Shown: positions 10,684 through 23,020, counted from the first letter of the stretch. The stretch: DNA of 64,000 nt from Ampelocalamus luodianensis (GCA_036346255.1 CM070639.1:2738001-2802000), one strand, 5' to 3'. A program made the numbers and translations. Notes: a model not told the origin generated them from the sequence alone.

Positions 10684-13600
10684 TCAGGCGACGTCGGTCA
10701 TCGGCAAGGGCGTCGCTGGCACCACGCTGGCGCTGCCTATCTCCTCGTCCAGCGCGTCCTCCTCCGTCGCGGCCGGCGGCCTCGCCTTCGGGTCGAACCT
10801 CTTGCTGGCCGGGTTCGTCGCCGGATCGTACCTCTTGATGACCAGCACCGACGCCGACGTCCTGAACTCCGGCGACACCAGGTAGCTCCCCACAGGGCCC
10901 AGCTCGTCGGGTTTCTCCACCAGCGGCACTGTCGGCGGCATCCGACCCACCACGAACACGTTGAACTTCGACAGCGAGTTGACGGTCTCCAGCACCTCCT
11001 CCTTGGTGTACTCCTCTCGCTCCTCGAACCGCACGGACCCGTCCTTCACGGCCCCGACCTTGGACTTGAATGCCTCCACCGCCGCCTCATCGGCCGCGTT
11101 CTCTTCATCGGAGAGCGGGCGGTTAGGCTGGAAGCGCGCCAGGGTGACGGCGACGCCGGGATGCTCGGCCATACGCGTCGCGTAGGCCAGCGCCTCGCGG
11201 TCGTCCGGCCCGCCAAAGAAGAGCATCGCGACGGAGTAGGCGACGTTCTTGGCGGAGACCTGCGCGTGGCCGCCGAGGCCACGGTCGACGAGGATGGCGA
11301 CGGAGCAGGGTGCCTCACGGAGCACGCGCTTGTTGATGGCATGGTACGCCGAGCCGAGCGACTGGAAGGAGCCGTCGTGCTGGAGCATTTTATGGTATGG
11401 CATGATGACGATGACCGCTCGCTTATCGGCGGCGCTATCGATGACGTCCCGGTGGATGGTGTCCAGGTCCGAGATGGCCGTCATGGGGCGCACCCTCACG
11501 GAGCTCAGCTGCTGGAACGCCTCGAACGCCACCACCATCTGCTCCGCCCGGTCCCGGCTGTTGAAAAACGGCATGCCGTTGTGCCGCACGCGCTGCACCA
11601 GGCTGATGGCCGAGGACCGCTCGGAGAGCTCCACGAGGTGCATGGCGTACATGACAAGGCGGCGGCGCCCGGTGCCCCGCGACATCTCCACGAGGTTGAG
11701 CAGCGTCGGGATGTTGCGGTTGGTGTGGAAGCACGCGAGCACGCGCATCTCGCTGTCCGCGTCCCCGGGCGCGCTCTCCACGGTGCGGCGTTTGTACGGC
11801 GCCGACAGCCGCGCCGGCTTGTAGATGGCCATGACGATGGGCGTCGTGATGAAGGTGGTGAACAAGGCCATGAGCACCATGATGGCAAACGACTCGTCGT
11901 TCAGCACCTTGCGATCTTTGCCGATGTTGAGGACGATGAGCTCGACGAGCCCCTTGGTGTTCATCAGGAACCGAGTGACCGCCTCCTGGATGGGGATCTT
12001 GACGAACAGGGACGTGATCACCGTGCCGCCGATCTTGCCAAGGCAGGCGTTTGCAATGACGAGCACAAGCAAGCCCCAGGACTTGGCTCCCCGGATGGTG
12101 GCCACATTCGTCTTGAGGCCGCTTGAGACGAAGTAGAGCGGGAGGAACAGCCCCGAGATGAGGTCCTCCACCTTCTCGATGAGCACACCGGCGAAAGGCC
12201 CGTCCTTGGGGACGACAATGCCGACCACGAAGGCACCAAACAGCGCATGGATGCCGATGGTGTCGGTGACGAAGCCAGCAGCGAGGACAATGGAGAGGGT
12301 GGCGCAAATGTAGACCTCCTTGACCGGCTCACCCTCGGGGACCGGCTCGCCATCCACGCCAACACCGGGCGGAGGAACAAGGAAATGACAATGACGAAGC
12401 CCACAGCAGTGAGGAGCACCCAGAGTGAAATGATCGGCGAGCCAGAACCGGAGAGGGCAATGGCAAGCGCCAACAGGATCCAGGCAGCGACGTCATTGAC
12501 CGCCGCGGCGGACATGGCCATGCGACCGAGGTCGGTAGTCAGAAGCTTCAGCTCGGCCAGGATGCGGGCGAGCACCGGGAAGGCGGTGATGGAGAGCGCG
12601 ACGCCCATGAAGACAAGGAATGGCCCCTGTGGAGCACCCTTGACGATGGTAGCACGGAATGCAAATGACGTGCCAATGCCTAGCGCGAATGGGATCGAGA
12701 TGCCGGCAAGCGCGATGGCGAGGGCCTTCTTGCCGGTGCGGCGGATGGTGGAGATGTCGAGCTCGAGGCCGACGAGGAACAGGAAGAAGAGCAGGCCGAG
12801 GTTGGCAAGCGTGTCCAGCACCGTCATGCTCTGCGGCGGGAACACGGCGTGCAAGAACTTGCTGCTCCGGCCCAGCGCCGACGGGCCCAGCAGGATCCCT
12901 CCCTGCATCAACCAGGCAAGCCATGCATGCCATGTCAGTCAACAAATCACACCATCATTTCATCCAATTCAAAGGAAAACACATGTATGTTTGTATGTTA
13001 ATTTGTCAAGAAATGAAGCAAAATATCATATTTGTGATTATAGAAGCAGTGTGCAATGTGTTATGCGGTTATAGGAGTAAGATACAGTAATGACTCCAGA
13101 ATATAGTACTGTAAGGGGGAAAAAATAGTGCTTAGCAGGTAGTGTGCTGCTCCTGTCAAAATCAAAACCAATAGTTTGGTCATAGGGGCCCTCCATAACG
13201 TGTCGGGAGTTTGGAGAGCTACTAGTCAAGTATTTTATACTAGAAGGTCACCTGAATGATAGTAGATAATAAAGATCTAAGCAAAAGGAAAAAAGAAAAA
13301 GAAAAATAATAGGCTGTTTGAAAGGCACGCAAGGGATACTAATACCGTGTGCGTAGCTGTACAAGTTACTTCCCTGATGAGTAAAACATTGTTTACTAGT
13401 AGCTGCCAGCACTATTGGCATCCTTTTTCTTGCGTAAGCAATATCTGCAACGCACTTATATCTTGCGTAAGCTAGGTAGCAAGAAAGTATATCTTTCTTC
13501 CAGTAACGCACTTAACAATTCACCTTAGTTGTTCCACATTTCTTACTGTATACATCCTTAATTTAGTCTTGAGTCTTGACTATGACGAGTTAAGCAAGAC

Positions 13601-15709
13601 TAAGAAACACAAGCAAACCTCACTGTAAACAATAGCTAGAAACCTGTCCACATTCATTTCTTGATCAATTGTTAATATTTAACCATGCTTTATTCCGAAA
13701 TAAGAGACTGTCTGAACGTGTGGAGAACTGGACGTCAGTTGGTTAGTTAGAAGGGCTTCTGAATGACAGCAGATGACACGTAGATCATGACTTTTCGGGT
13801 TGTTAAGTACAATGCTATGCAGATATTCAACGTCCCCCATACCATACGTGAGCAGATTACTTATTAAGTTATTATAGAACAGGTGATTTTGTCCATCTTG
13901 GGACGGTGTTGACAACCATTTCTTCTCTCTAAACTGAATATCGTTACAGCTCCTCAGCAATCTTTCTAACAAGAAGAGGCTGTGTTGTAATTAGAATTAA
14001 CATATTTCTGAATTTTTTTAAAAATCACATATTTCTGAAACACAAAAAACAGCAGAGTCCAGATATGGAGAGAATATCATGAATGCACGTTTGTGATAAG
14101 AAATCACATCTTTCTGGAAAACAGACGAGCAGCTAGTGTCCCCCAGACGTGGTGCAAGCAAAGAGTAGTCCTGAAGAGATGATCTCTCGCTTAGGACCTA
14201 ATATATAGTTTTTGGGAGATGCTAGGAATCTCCTTTCTTCTGAATATCTCTAATCTCTAGTTAAACAAATATTTATAAACCTGACATTGGTCGGCTATCT
14301 GAATGCAGGGTTATCTGAGGCCTGCCTGATGCTGTTTGTATACCACGTGAGCAGCATGGCACAGTGTTTCCTTCCTCAGTATTTTTTTTCAAAGGAAGTT
14401 TCCTTCCTTAGGTTACACGTTTTGAGGAAACTAAAGTAGGATTAATTAATTAACCAGTAGCTAATTTGTGGCTGCATTGCACCGAGTACAGCAAATTGGC
14501 TCCTTAGTTGCCTCTTTCCATTTTTATCCGAAGGATGATGCTAGCATGGTAACTTGGTAAGGAAAGTAGTTCCTTCTTGCTATCATTCCACATACCGAAT
14601 TAACAAGGGATTTGAATCATCTACTTTTCCTTAAGGCCCTATTCAGAACGTAGTAATTTCACAATAGTGAACACAATTCCTCCAAATTTTCTACCGAATT
14701 CCTCCATTCCAAAGAAGGTGAGAGTGTTTTTCCTTAACGTGAATCGTCCAACTTCCTTATAACGAGAACCGACCAACTAAAGTTTGGACGGTTGAAATCA
14801 AGGCGAGAGAGGAGTTCCAAATGCCCCCAAATTCTCACCAACCTCAGCCCTGATCGTGTGCTTAAATGAATCCCCAAGTAAGCACTAACTAACTCGTGGA
14901 TGTGATTGGTCCACTTCAGAACATGAACCCCTTGAGAATTCAGGTCGGTTTAGAGTATAATATGAAATTAGGAGCACCAGCCGCACACAATCCAATCAAA
15001 TTTGGTCAACTAATGTCCCTATCACACATAATCCAACCAAGTTAAGTCAGCAAACGTCCCCATCGTGCACTAGGAAGAACGGAAACTGAAACAGAGGAAA
15101 GGGACGACACGTTTTTTTTTTTAAAAAAAAAGGACACGCTTCTCGCTTCCTTCCGGTGACCAGCCCCCAATTTCCTCCCAATTCCCCAACTCGTAACCTA
15201 ACGGCAATCGAGCGTGCGCCCATCCATTTCGCACGCACGGAACCTTCAGACACGTTCACACCGCACCGCAACGCGTCACTGGATGACAAAATTGGAAGCA
15301 AAACCCCACCCAAAAGAGGCTTCCTGGGAGGGACCCGTCTTCCCCACCAGAAGCGCGGACGTCACAACCAGACGCGCAAAACCCTAGCACGCATGCACTG
15401 CTCCGATCCAATCCATTCCGTCAGGAACGCGGCGAGGCAACGAGCGAACGAATGCGAGGCGGTTGAGTAATTGAGTTGGGGGAAGGGGGGATTAGGAGGC
15501 AGACTCACGATGATCTCGGCGATGACGCGCGGCTGGCGGAGCGGGCGGAGGAGGTAGGCAAGGCCGCGGGTGACGACGACGACGAGGCAGATCTGCAGGA
15601 TGGCGAGCGGGAGAGCGAAGTCGAGCGGGTTCTCCCCCTGGTACGCCCCCTGCGACGTCGCCTTCATCGGCACCGGGCACTTGATCGCCGCCGACGCGTT
15701 CGCCGCCAT
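10684..15709 (-). CDS. CHX: CHX-type cation/H+ antiporter (two coding exons, one frame break)
   Basis: Membrane monovalent cation/H+ exchanger of the plant CHX (CPA2) family, closest in my memory to Arabidopsis CHX18. Exon 1 is 15,709-15,509 (67 residues, from MAANASAAIKCPVPMKATS). The intron is 15,508-12,903 (GT...AG), and exon 2 is 12,902-10,684, joining AEII to GGILLGPSALG as the family requires. The exchanger domain (about residues 35-440) has repeated hydrophobic segments, ALSITAFPVLARILAELKLL, and the ion-site Asn-Asp in AAAVNDVAAW near residues 203-204. A soluble USP-like C-terminal region follows, with GLGGHAQVSAKNVAYSVAML and FFGGPDDREALAYATRMAEH. The reading frame breaks at 12,337-12,340 (CCCC on the coding strand): one extra C restores ARRSPEGEPVKEVYI-type continuity and a protein of about 806 residues, the usual CHX length. 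Sequencing error or a recent mutation are both possible. Confidence 0.9.
12903..15508 (-). other. CHX intron (2.6 kb)
   Basis: Donor GTGAGT at 15,508 and acceptor GCAG at 12,903-12,906. Its content is mostly AT-rich single-copy-looking sequence. A poly-T/poly-A hairpin-like stretch lies at 15,112-15,131. The start CCCTATTCAGAACG at 14,638 resembles hAT-type MITE ends, but I could not find a matching partner end. No coding region was recognised. Confidence 0.7.
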
Positions 15710-16070
15710 CGCCGCCGCGCTGACTGATCAAACCCACCTACCCACCCAACCACTCACTCTCAAGTCGCAACGCGCACGCGCACGTATCACTCGAAGAAGT
15801 GTTTGAAACTCGCGCTAGCGTTTGACTGTTTGTTCGCTCCGCCGCCACGAGAGGCTTCCGATGGAATGGAATCTGCTCCGACTCGGGTGGGTATATATAT
15901 CGGATTTGCCTGAAATTTTGTTATAGTCCAGCCGTCGGATCTGGCTCTGAGATGTGTGTTATGGCTGATGTGATTGATGTGCCCGATCTGCGTTGTTGGT
16001 CGTCTATTTTGGACCCATCCGTTACTGTGTTGCGTTGCCACTGGCCTTCTTATCCGTATTCCACGAGGAG
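15710..16070 (-). promoter_or_regulatory. CHX promoter and 5' leader, with TATA box
   Basis: On the minus strand a TATATATA box (15,892-15,900) lies about 185 bp before the CHX ATG at 15,709. This would place transcription start roughly 150 bp upstream of the ATG. No other element was recognised. Confidence 0.5.
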
Positions 16071-16740
16071 GTAATATCCCAAGTTTTGCCCTTTTAAAAA
16101 ATTTAATTTTAAAATAATTAATTCAAAGATTTGGATTATAATTGAAGTTCTTGCTTAATTAAATGCTAAATCAAATCCAAATTCCAATTCCCAATTCAAC
16201 TTCGAACCAATTTCCTTCTTCAATCGCAACTTGAATTCCAAATCGAATCAATTTTGAATTCCATCTTCAAATCAATTCAAATCTTTGTTCCAAAATCAAA
16301 TCAATTCTTGACCGAATTTGATTTCAAATTCACAATTTGAATTCATCTCTCTCCTCAATTTCAAACCTCAGCTGAAATTCAAATTCAAATTTAAATTTGA
16401 ATTCTCTCCGAAATACAAATCTTAGAATTTCATTTCAGATTTTGGGCTGAGATATGTTTCCGTTTTGCTTTGGGCCGAGCCTATTTATTTTCTTTCACTA
16501 GCCTATCTCCCCTCTTTCTTCTTCCTTCCTTCTTCCTCCCGACGTTTCCTCTGTTCGGCGGCCGAGTGTCGCGCCGCCCGTTCAACTGCGCCACGACACC
16601 CACATCGTTCCACGGCATCAATGTGTGCCATCAAGTCCCTCATCCCCGCACACAATCAACATTTTTGTCGTTTCCCGTCGCTTGATTCCCAGCGTCACCA
16701 TCAAGGCCGAAATCGACGCCGACGATCACGTTCGCGCCCA
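16070..16740 (+). repeat. Probable truncated long-LTR fragment
   Basis: The stretch begins GGTAATATCCCAAG, followed by 350 bp of AATTCAAAT-type sequence. It then passes to GGGCCGAGCCTATTTATTT, a CT-rich leader and GC-rich DNA. This order (AT-rich start, TATA-like box, CT-rich leader) is the one seen in the three complete long LTRs of this window. No terminal duplication was found, so it is read as a fragment, and only tentatively. Confidence 0.4.
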
Positions 16741-17242
16741 TGTAATCTTACCATGATTTCACTTTGCTCCACCCTTAGCAAATCTTTTCACTTTGCACCA
16801 CCTCTTCTTATCATGTTTTGCACTTTGCACCAGGATAAGGATTTAGCTGCTTTCTTCGGTGCTTGCTGACGGTGAACAACGACGTGGGAGGCATCGGCGA
16901 GGCACGGGATGAAGAGATTGGAGGTAGATGGAGCTAGAAAATGGATCGAAAGCATAGAAGAATAGCCGGAGCATCGCTGGCGATGGCCATAGCGACAACG
17001 GTGATGGTAAAACGACTCGCTCTCTATTTTTTGGGTTGCTGCAACCTCGGCAGCTGTGTATCGCTACCAGCAAGCTCCCTGCACACCTCCCATGTTTCCC
17101 TCTAGTTGTCATTCACTGTCGGCAAGCATCGAAGAATACACCCAAATCCTTACCTTAGTGCAACACATGGCAAGAAGAGGTGGTTCAAAGTGAAAAGATT
17201 TGATAAGAGTGATGCAAAGTGAAATCATAGTAAATTTACATG
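16741..17242. mobile_element. Element with long terminal inverted repeats
   Basis: The left arm (16,741-16,831) and the right arm (about 17,157-17,242) are imperfect inverted repeats of roughly 85 bp, both built around TTTCACTTTG-type wording. Left reads ATGATTTCACTTTGCTCCAC; the complement of the right reads ATGATTTCACTTTGCATCAC. The middle, about 320 bp, has no recognised gene. A MULE-like or foldback MITE is likely. I could not fix a target duplication, so the outer limits are approximate. Confidence 0.6.
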
Positions 17243-17593
17243 GTCCAAAGTGAAATTTACTCTTCTAATTAATACAATAAAGAAAGTGACCATGTTTTGT
17301 TGAATGCTTGGATCAAATGTGAATCCTAGGTTCAGTTACATCTTCTTACTTCTGAATTGTTCACTGAGTAGTGATTTTTCTTTGCACAACTACAAAGGCC
17401 GGGCAGGATTTCTATCATGTGCATAAAATATTGCATGTGAATAACACTCACGCACTGTTCTTAAAAGAACTTATCTATTTTCCTAAATAATTAATTAGTT
17501 TCGTATGAAAGGGATTAATTAATTTGTGCCTTATCTATTAGTAGGGATGGTTATCATTTAGATTGAACTTTTCTATAATTAATAGGAGATCTA

Positions 17594-18464
17594 GGGAGCG
17601 TTTGGTACGTACAATATTATATTCTCCTGTAATCTAATATTCCTCTCTATCTGGTTACTGGTAAACACATTACCAATAATCTAAGATTCTAACGTTTGGT
17701 TGATTTGAAGGAAATTACATATTAGTCTTTACCATAGTTTAAATATTTCGTAACTCGAACCACCAAGTCCACAAAGTTAAATTACTGGATTTGAAATTTC
17801 AAACCATGAAGGTTAACATCTATAAATTTTGAATTTTACAATTTAAAATTCCAACATTCATTATTTATTATTCAAAAGTTTAATTTTTGATTTTAAAAGT
17901 TTAAAATTTAAAATTTGAGTTTTTAATTTAAATTATCGGTATTTGAAATTCTGAAAGTCAAAAAATTGAATTCATAAAATTTAAATTATCGGAGTTTGAA
18001 TATTTGAAATCCAGAATTGGAAATTTGAAAAAAAAATAGATTTTTGAAATCCAACCTTGAAATTTTGAATTTTCAAATTTAAATTGTTTGGATTTAAGGT
18101 TCCAAAATTTAGGATTCAGAATTCATATTTTGAAAAATGGGTTTTAAATTCCATAATTCATATATTTAAATATTAAAATAAATCACAATTTGGATTTTGA
18201 ATTCTGAAAGTTCAAAATTTGACCATGATAAATCAAAAGCATATGATAAAAATGCAATAACAAAGATTTTTTTCCCTTGGTAATCTAAGATAGACATTCT
18301 TTTCTACGGGAAACAGATTTCTCGAATTGATGATAATCTGTTTTCCAATGTAATCTTAGATTCCTGATTCAAATTCCTGGATATTTTACCAAACAAGGTA
18401 ATCTCATAGGATTACTGAAGGATTCCTAGTAAACCTCGGAGGATTCCGTCAACCAAACTCACCC
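17594..18464. mobile_element. PIF/Harbinger-like MITE with CTA target duplication
   Basis: The ends are GGGAGCGTTTGGT at the left and ACCAAACTCACCC at the right, inverted repeats of each other with two mismatches. Each is flanked by CTA (17,591-17,593 and 18,465-18,467). Length is 871 bp and the inside is very AT-rich with no coding capacity. Three-base duplications and GGG...GTTTGGT ends are seen in Harbinger-type elements, although TTA/TAA is the commoner target. Subterminal inverted similarity (TAATCTAAGA near 17,680 and TAATCTTAGA near 18,352) supports the call. Confidence 0.65.
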
Positions 18465-18609
18465 CTAGTTTTATCGTTTTGATTAAGCAATATGAATGAA
18501 TTAATCTAGTCTCCTTTCAATGTTCTTCTCCCTAGCCCATGGTCTCCCCTTCCTCCTAACGGCTCTCCCCTTTAGTCATCCTATTTCGGCCCTCCTCCAT
18601 ACGGCAATT

Positions 18610-18744
18610 ACTCCGATGAACCAACGTCCATTACAATTTTAGAGTTACTCCAATGAACTAACGTTCATTACAATTTCAGAGATGAAGTGCGAAAAACTCC
18701 AATGAACTAACGTTCATTACAATTTCAGAGATGAAGTGCGAAAA
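18610..18744. repeat. Short tandem repeat, 49-bp unit
   Basis: Two nearly identical 49-bp units start at 18,647 and 18,696 (ACTCCAATGAACTAACGTTC...). A shorter diverged unit precedes them at 18,610. The unit also carries ATTACAATTTCAGAGATGAA. No function is suggested. Confidence 0.8.
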
Positions 18745-19059
18745 AGTTTAGCATAAATTTCTACATATAGTCGGTGTTGAAGCAAATTAAGATGGAAAGA
18801 CAGGAATTTTTTTTTTGTGATACATATGAGCAACACTAAGGTCATTCCAGTTTGAATTATTAACGCTGTAGAACCTGAATAATTATCATCTCCACGCACT
18901 ATATCTTATTTTTGAGCAAATTTTAGCCGATTAAGCTATGCCACGTACGTCCAATGTCTCTCAAAAATATTAGATGCTCTCTCTTCAACTTTTCTATTCA
19001 CTCCACACGTTTACCATCTGCTCTTTTACCATTTCAACTACCTACACAATCCTGTCTCC

Positions 19060-19415
19060 CCAAAAAAGGTGCTCGAATCGAGTTGGGGAAACCCCCTATG
19101 CTTCCATGTCGGTAAGAACATCCTGAATCCTCCCAAACTCTCTACAGTTCTTGACCGCGCTTAGCAAGCAATTATACACGAACTGGTTGAGACTGCCACC
19201 CCTTCTCTTGAGATGCTCCACGACGGTGAGGGCGGTGTCGAGGCGCTTCTCCTAGCCGAGCCCCCAAATCACCGAGGTGTACACCTGGAGGGGCACGTGT
19301 TCTTCATCGCCGTCGAGGAAATCCTTCACCAAGAGCTCCACGTCATCCGCTGTCTCGACCGCGAAGACGTTGACGCTCCCTCTCCTTGCCTATCGTGATG
19401 TGGATGGCGAACGGA
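19060..19415 (-). pseudogene. PPR-protein gene fragment
   Basis: On the minus strand the sequence reads ADDVELLVKDFLDGDEEH, then LQVYTSVIWGLG, a stop, EKRLDTALTVVEHLKRR, LNQFVYNCLLSAVKNC and EFGRIQDVLTDMEA, then another stop. The wording and the roughly 35-residue spacing fit pentatricopeptide repeats of an organelle RNA-binding protein. Two in-frame stops and the lack of a start or longer repeat array mark it as a broken partial copy, possibly carried by a transposon. The parent gene is not in the window. Confidence 0.6.
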
Positions 19416-19844
19416 TGACAGTACGGTCAAGGCGACAAGGCGGTGGTGCCAGGCTGGCCTCACCTCGCTTGCTGTAAAATGTTGCAATCCGTAAGTCGTG
19501 TTGCTGCGGTTGTTATTTTTAGATGTTGTTGTACCACACACTCATGTTGCAGATGTTTCAACGGCTTTTTATTGTTGTAACAATGTTTAATTTTTGTTGC
19601 AATAGTTTCTTGTATTTGTTGCTTGAACGATTCTCATTTGTTACATATTTTGTTTGTATATTTTGGTTTTGTTGCATCGAAGTCTGATATTTGTTGTAGG
19701 CTCGATAAATTTTTGTTGTGTTTCGTGCATTTTTATTTCGATAGATTGAACCACAGATATTGATCTTTTAATTCAGATCATACGATCTGAGGTGTCCGAT
19801 TTTTTTCGCTTGTTCCGGACGTCCAAGCGTTAGTCCGTCCCAAT

Positions 19845-21760
19845 TTTAACACCGAAGAAGAGCTTGACATCTCTAGGAAAGTTAGGCATCTGGGCAAGAC
19901 GTCATGCTTGCGCCAAATTATCATAGTACAACTACAGATGACATGGTTTATGATCACAACAACAAAGTTGTTCTTCTTATGCTGATCGGCTATGACTTGT
20001 TGCAACACCAAACATAGTCGAAGGCTACTCTGAATGAAATTAAGACATCTAAATATCTAGTTACAATTGGCTGTCTTCTTCTCCTTGTCATCTTCCTCGG
20101 TGCAATTGCGATCGAACGCCGGAGTTTTGGTGTGACGGCGGTGACCCCATTGTAGTTTCTGTAGTCAATGAAATCCGCAGTGACCTCGCCGTAGTCGCCG
20201 TAGCTAGTGAGATCGATCGCCGTAGTCGCCGTAGGCAGCATACTCGGCGACGAGGACGGTGGGCCGTGGGCGGAGCCGCGAAAGCGGGGCATGGCCCTCT
20301 GGAGCGGCAGTGAAGCTTTTGCGGTGGTGCGGCACGGTGCTGGAGGCGGCGGCGGCTGTCTCACGCGACCGGCGAGAGCGACGGTGACGGCTGGAGCAAC
20401 CCGCTCCTAATCTCCGTGAGACGTTTGATCGCGTTTGTGCGGCTCAGATTGAGTAGGAAGCCGTAGCGGAGGAGCTCTTTCACGAAGAACCCTTGTAGTA
20501 TTCGGTATTATCCTTTCACAACCTCCAGATTTGGATCGTCGTGGTCCATTCGATCGGTATTGTGCGGATCAGATTGAGGGAGAATTCGTGTTACTTGGAG
20601 TTAATGCCAGCGCCGGCGCTCCCCTTCACGCCGCCGAGCAGGCCGCCGCCGCCGACCTCCACGGATACGGCGGCTCCGACGTACCCGCCGCCCACTCCAT
20701 CTTCCACACCGTCCGCGACCTCGTTGCCCTCCTCTTCCTCAACCACCTCAGCCTCCCCAAGGTGCATCCTTTTCTTGGCACATCGTTCGATTCTTGGTTC
20801 CAAACGCCGTCGCCGACGACCGTACTCCACTACAACCGCTTCCCTTCCCCATCTCGACTCCCTTCCTTTGACCGGAACGCCTCATTCGAGCTCAACGAAG
20901 TTCTAGCGACTGTTACAACTTACAAATTATGCATTTTGTACGGTTCATCATCAGTGTATAATTGTTGGAAGATAAGGGTTACCTGCATCCCAAACTTGAT
21001 CAGCCCCTCTACATGCCAAAATTGTAGTGTTCTAATATTGCAACCAATGTATATAACAATCTAAAGCAAGTTTAGACAGACAGCTGGCACATGCAATGTT
21101 CTGTGAAGCCTGTGCTATATATGCAACAACTTCCCAATTGAAATTGATGAAAGGCAGATTTTAATCCAGACAAGATGCATGTGCATAGTGACAGGGGTGG
21201 TATCAAACTACTGCAAGAAATCTCATCGTTCTTATCATCTTCTTTTTTTCTCCAAGAGTTTTTTTTTTTGAAGCGGAACTTCTCCTCATAGTTTTATTTT
21301 ACTTGTCTTGGTGTGCCTACTTTAAATGTGCTCTTTATGCAAGAAAATTGAATGGATACATGGCTTCAGTTAGACATTATTGTGTGATCGCATCTTTATC
21401 CCATGCAGCATCTAAGCAAATTTTAGCACTGAAGATTTGATCAATATCTCTAGGAAAGTCGGGCTTCCTAGCAAGACTTCAAGTTTGTGCCAAATTATCA
21501 GAGTACAACAAAAGATGACATGGTTTCTAATCACAACAACAGAGGTCACAAACAAAACGTACACCACTAGAGTACGAAATGTCAATCCTGAGCAGAACGA
21601 TGAAAGATCTGGTGATACATCCGGCATGCCTTCCTGATGAGATATCTTCAATTCCTGTCATTTTTTTCTTGCTCTGGTTTTGCTTATGCTGATCGGCCAT
21701 GACTTGGTGCAACACCAAACATAGTTGAAGGCTAATCTGAATGAAATTAGGACAAAAAAT
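19845..21760. repeat. Pair of diverged direct repeats with unassigned DNA between
   Basis: Bases 19,845-20,050 and 21,425-21,750 share long stretches in the same order and orientation: ATATCTCTAGGAAAGT-like, GCCAAATTATCA, AGATGACATGGTTT, ATCACAACAAC, and GACTTGTTGCAACACCAAAC-like. The second copy has about 100 extra bases in the middle. Between them is the GC-rich open frame described separately and a low-complexity 3' part. The pair may be the two ends of one transposon or a local duplication. I found no protein in them. Confidence 0.6.
20531..20775 (+). other. GC-rich open frame, unassigned, exon-like
   Basis: A GC-rich block with open frames on both strands. The plus-strand frame FVLLGVNASAGAPLHAAEQA...HTVRDLVALLFLNHLSLPK ends beside a possible splice donor (AAG|GTGCATCC near 20,760). 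I do not recognise a family. Neighbouring frames are proline/serine-rich and look like shadows. It may be a first exon captured by a transposon, as it sits between two direct repeats. Confidence 0.25.
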
Positions 21761-23020
21761 GTTAGCAAATGATGATTGTACAAATCATGTCAAAGAAGAG
21801 TTTGACAAGCCGTGCAGAGAATGTTAGTAAGTGAAGATTATATAGATAATGCCAAGGATATGATGACTTTGACAAGCTGTTGAAAGAATGTATCAGATAA
21901 GAGTGATGCATATGTCAGTATAGTACTATAGTATATACTGCATAAAGTCCTGGAATTTGATTAAATTGTATACAATAGAATTTCTGATGTATATCTAACA
22001 CAATAGGCCTCCATGTATATAGTCTAGACTCTAGACATCTAGTTGCTTTACAAATTAACTTGGTAACATAACTACTTATAATTAACTGGTTCATTTGAAC
22101 TATTTGTAAAGGCCATATTCCTTCAGAATAGAGAATTATGAGGATAGCCAAGGTCTTAGCCACAGTTCACAATTATCAGCAATGGAGCTGCAACATGAAT
22201 TATGGTCTAAACTAAGCACAGAGAGTTGAAAAAAAATCAAAATGTTCTGTACCCAGATGGAAACTGGTACATCATACAAAAGCAGCACTTAAATGCAACT
22301 GTGGATACCAACTTCAGTTTTTAAGTGTTCTGTAAGGTTCTGTTTTTCAATACTGTTCTCCAAGTATCTCTTCGTCGAAAGAATGCCAAATTCAGTAAGA
22401 TTCGACAACGGAAACCGGCAATTGTTTGTGTAATATCTGAGTTGGACTGGTACTACATTGAAATCACAACTGCCAAGACCAAAATGATCTGCACAAAGTA
22501 TTCATTTGTTTTGTGGATGTTGGCTATAACCTAATGGTCTGCACCATTTCGTTGGTTTATCCGAGGAAATGCTACTCAGAAACATTTCCAGTCCTAAGTC
22601 CTAACATGGTTGCTAATCCAGGACACACTGCTGCATGGAGTGTACCTGAATTCAGTGAAACTGCTTTACATCTATACGAAGCATTCCCTAATATTTGCTA
22701 TAGTTTTAGAATAGAAGCTCTGATTTTTAAGCCTGTATGTCGCTTCAGATGAATTTGCATAGTCATTCTACATCGCTACTTTCTTGGAAAACACTTCACT
22801 ATTCCCAATTCAGCAAGCTAGCTTCATGAAAACTTCTTCCCGCAAGGCAAGACACACTACTGAATTGCGTACACATTGTGGAAAGGAAATGCTGTCACTG
22901 CTCCTCATATGTGAAATTACCAACTCCATTACTTCCTCTGGTGGACAATTCCAAATTAACCAATAGCAACTTAGGCATAGCAGTATGAAGTAGAATTGAT
23001 GGGCAGGACATAAGTACAAT
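21760..23020. other. Intergenic sequence, nothing recognised
   Basis: AT-rich sequence with short scattered open frames only. I see no gene, no terminal repeats and no RNA gene here. Confidence 0.5.

Noticed and set aside
10483..12126. Long plus-strand open frame (547 codons) opposite the CHX gene
   Set aside because: It is Arg/His/Asp-rich shadow reading of the conserved antiporter exon on the other strand, caused by GC-rich codon use.
12300..12360. An extra intron in the CHX gene explaining the frame change
   Set aside because: The protein wording is continuous across the site and only one base is needed. There is no room for an intron.
10684..15709. CHX gene as a true pseudogene
   Set aside because: A single missing C in a C run is the only defect. 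Both sides are fully conserved and the neighbouring genes show the same defect type.
16465..16869. Plus-strand frame in the LTR-like fragment as a gene
   Set aside because: It is Ser/Phe/Arg-rich, overlaps another frame of equal length and covers the inverted-repeat element.
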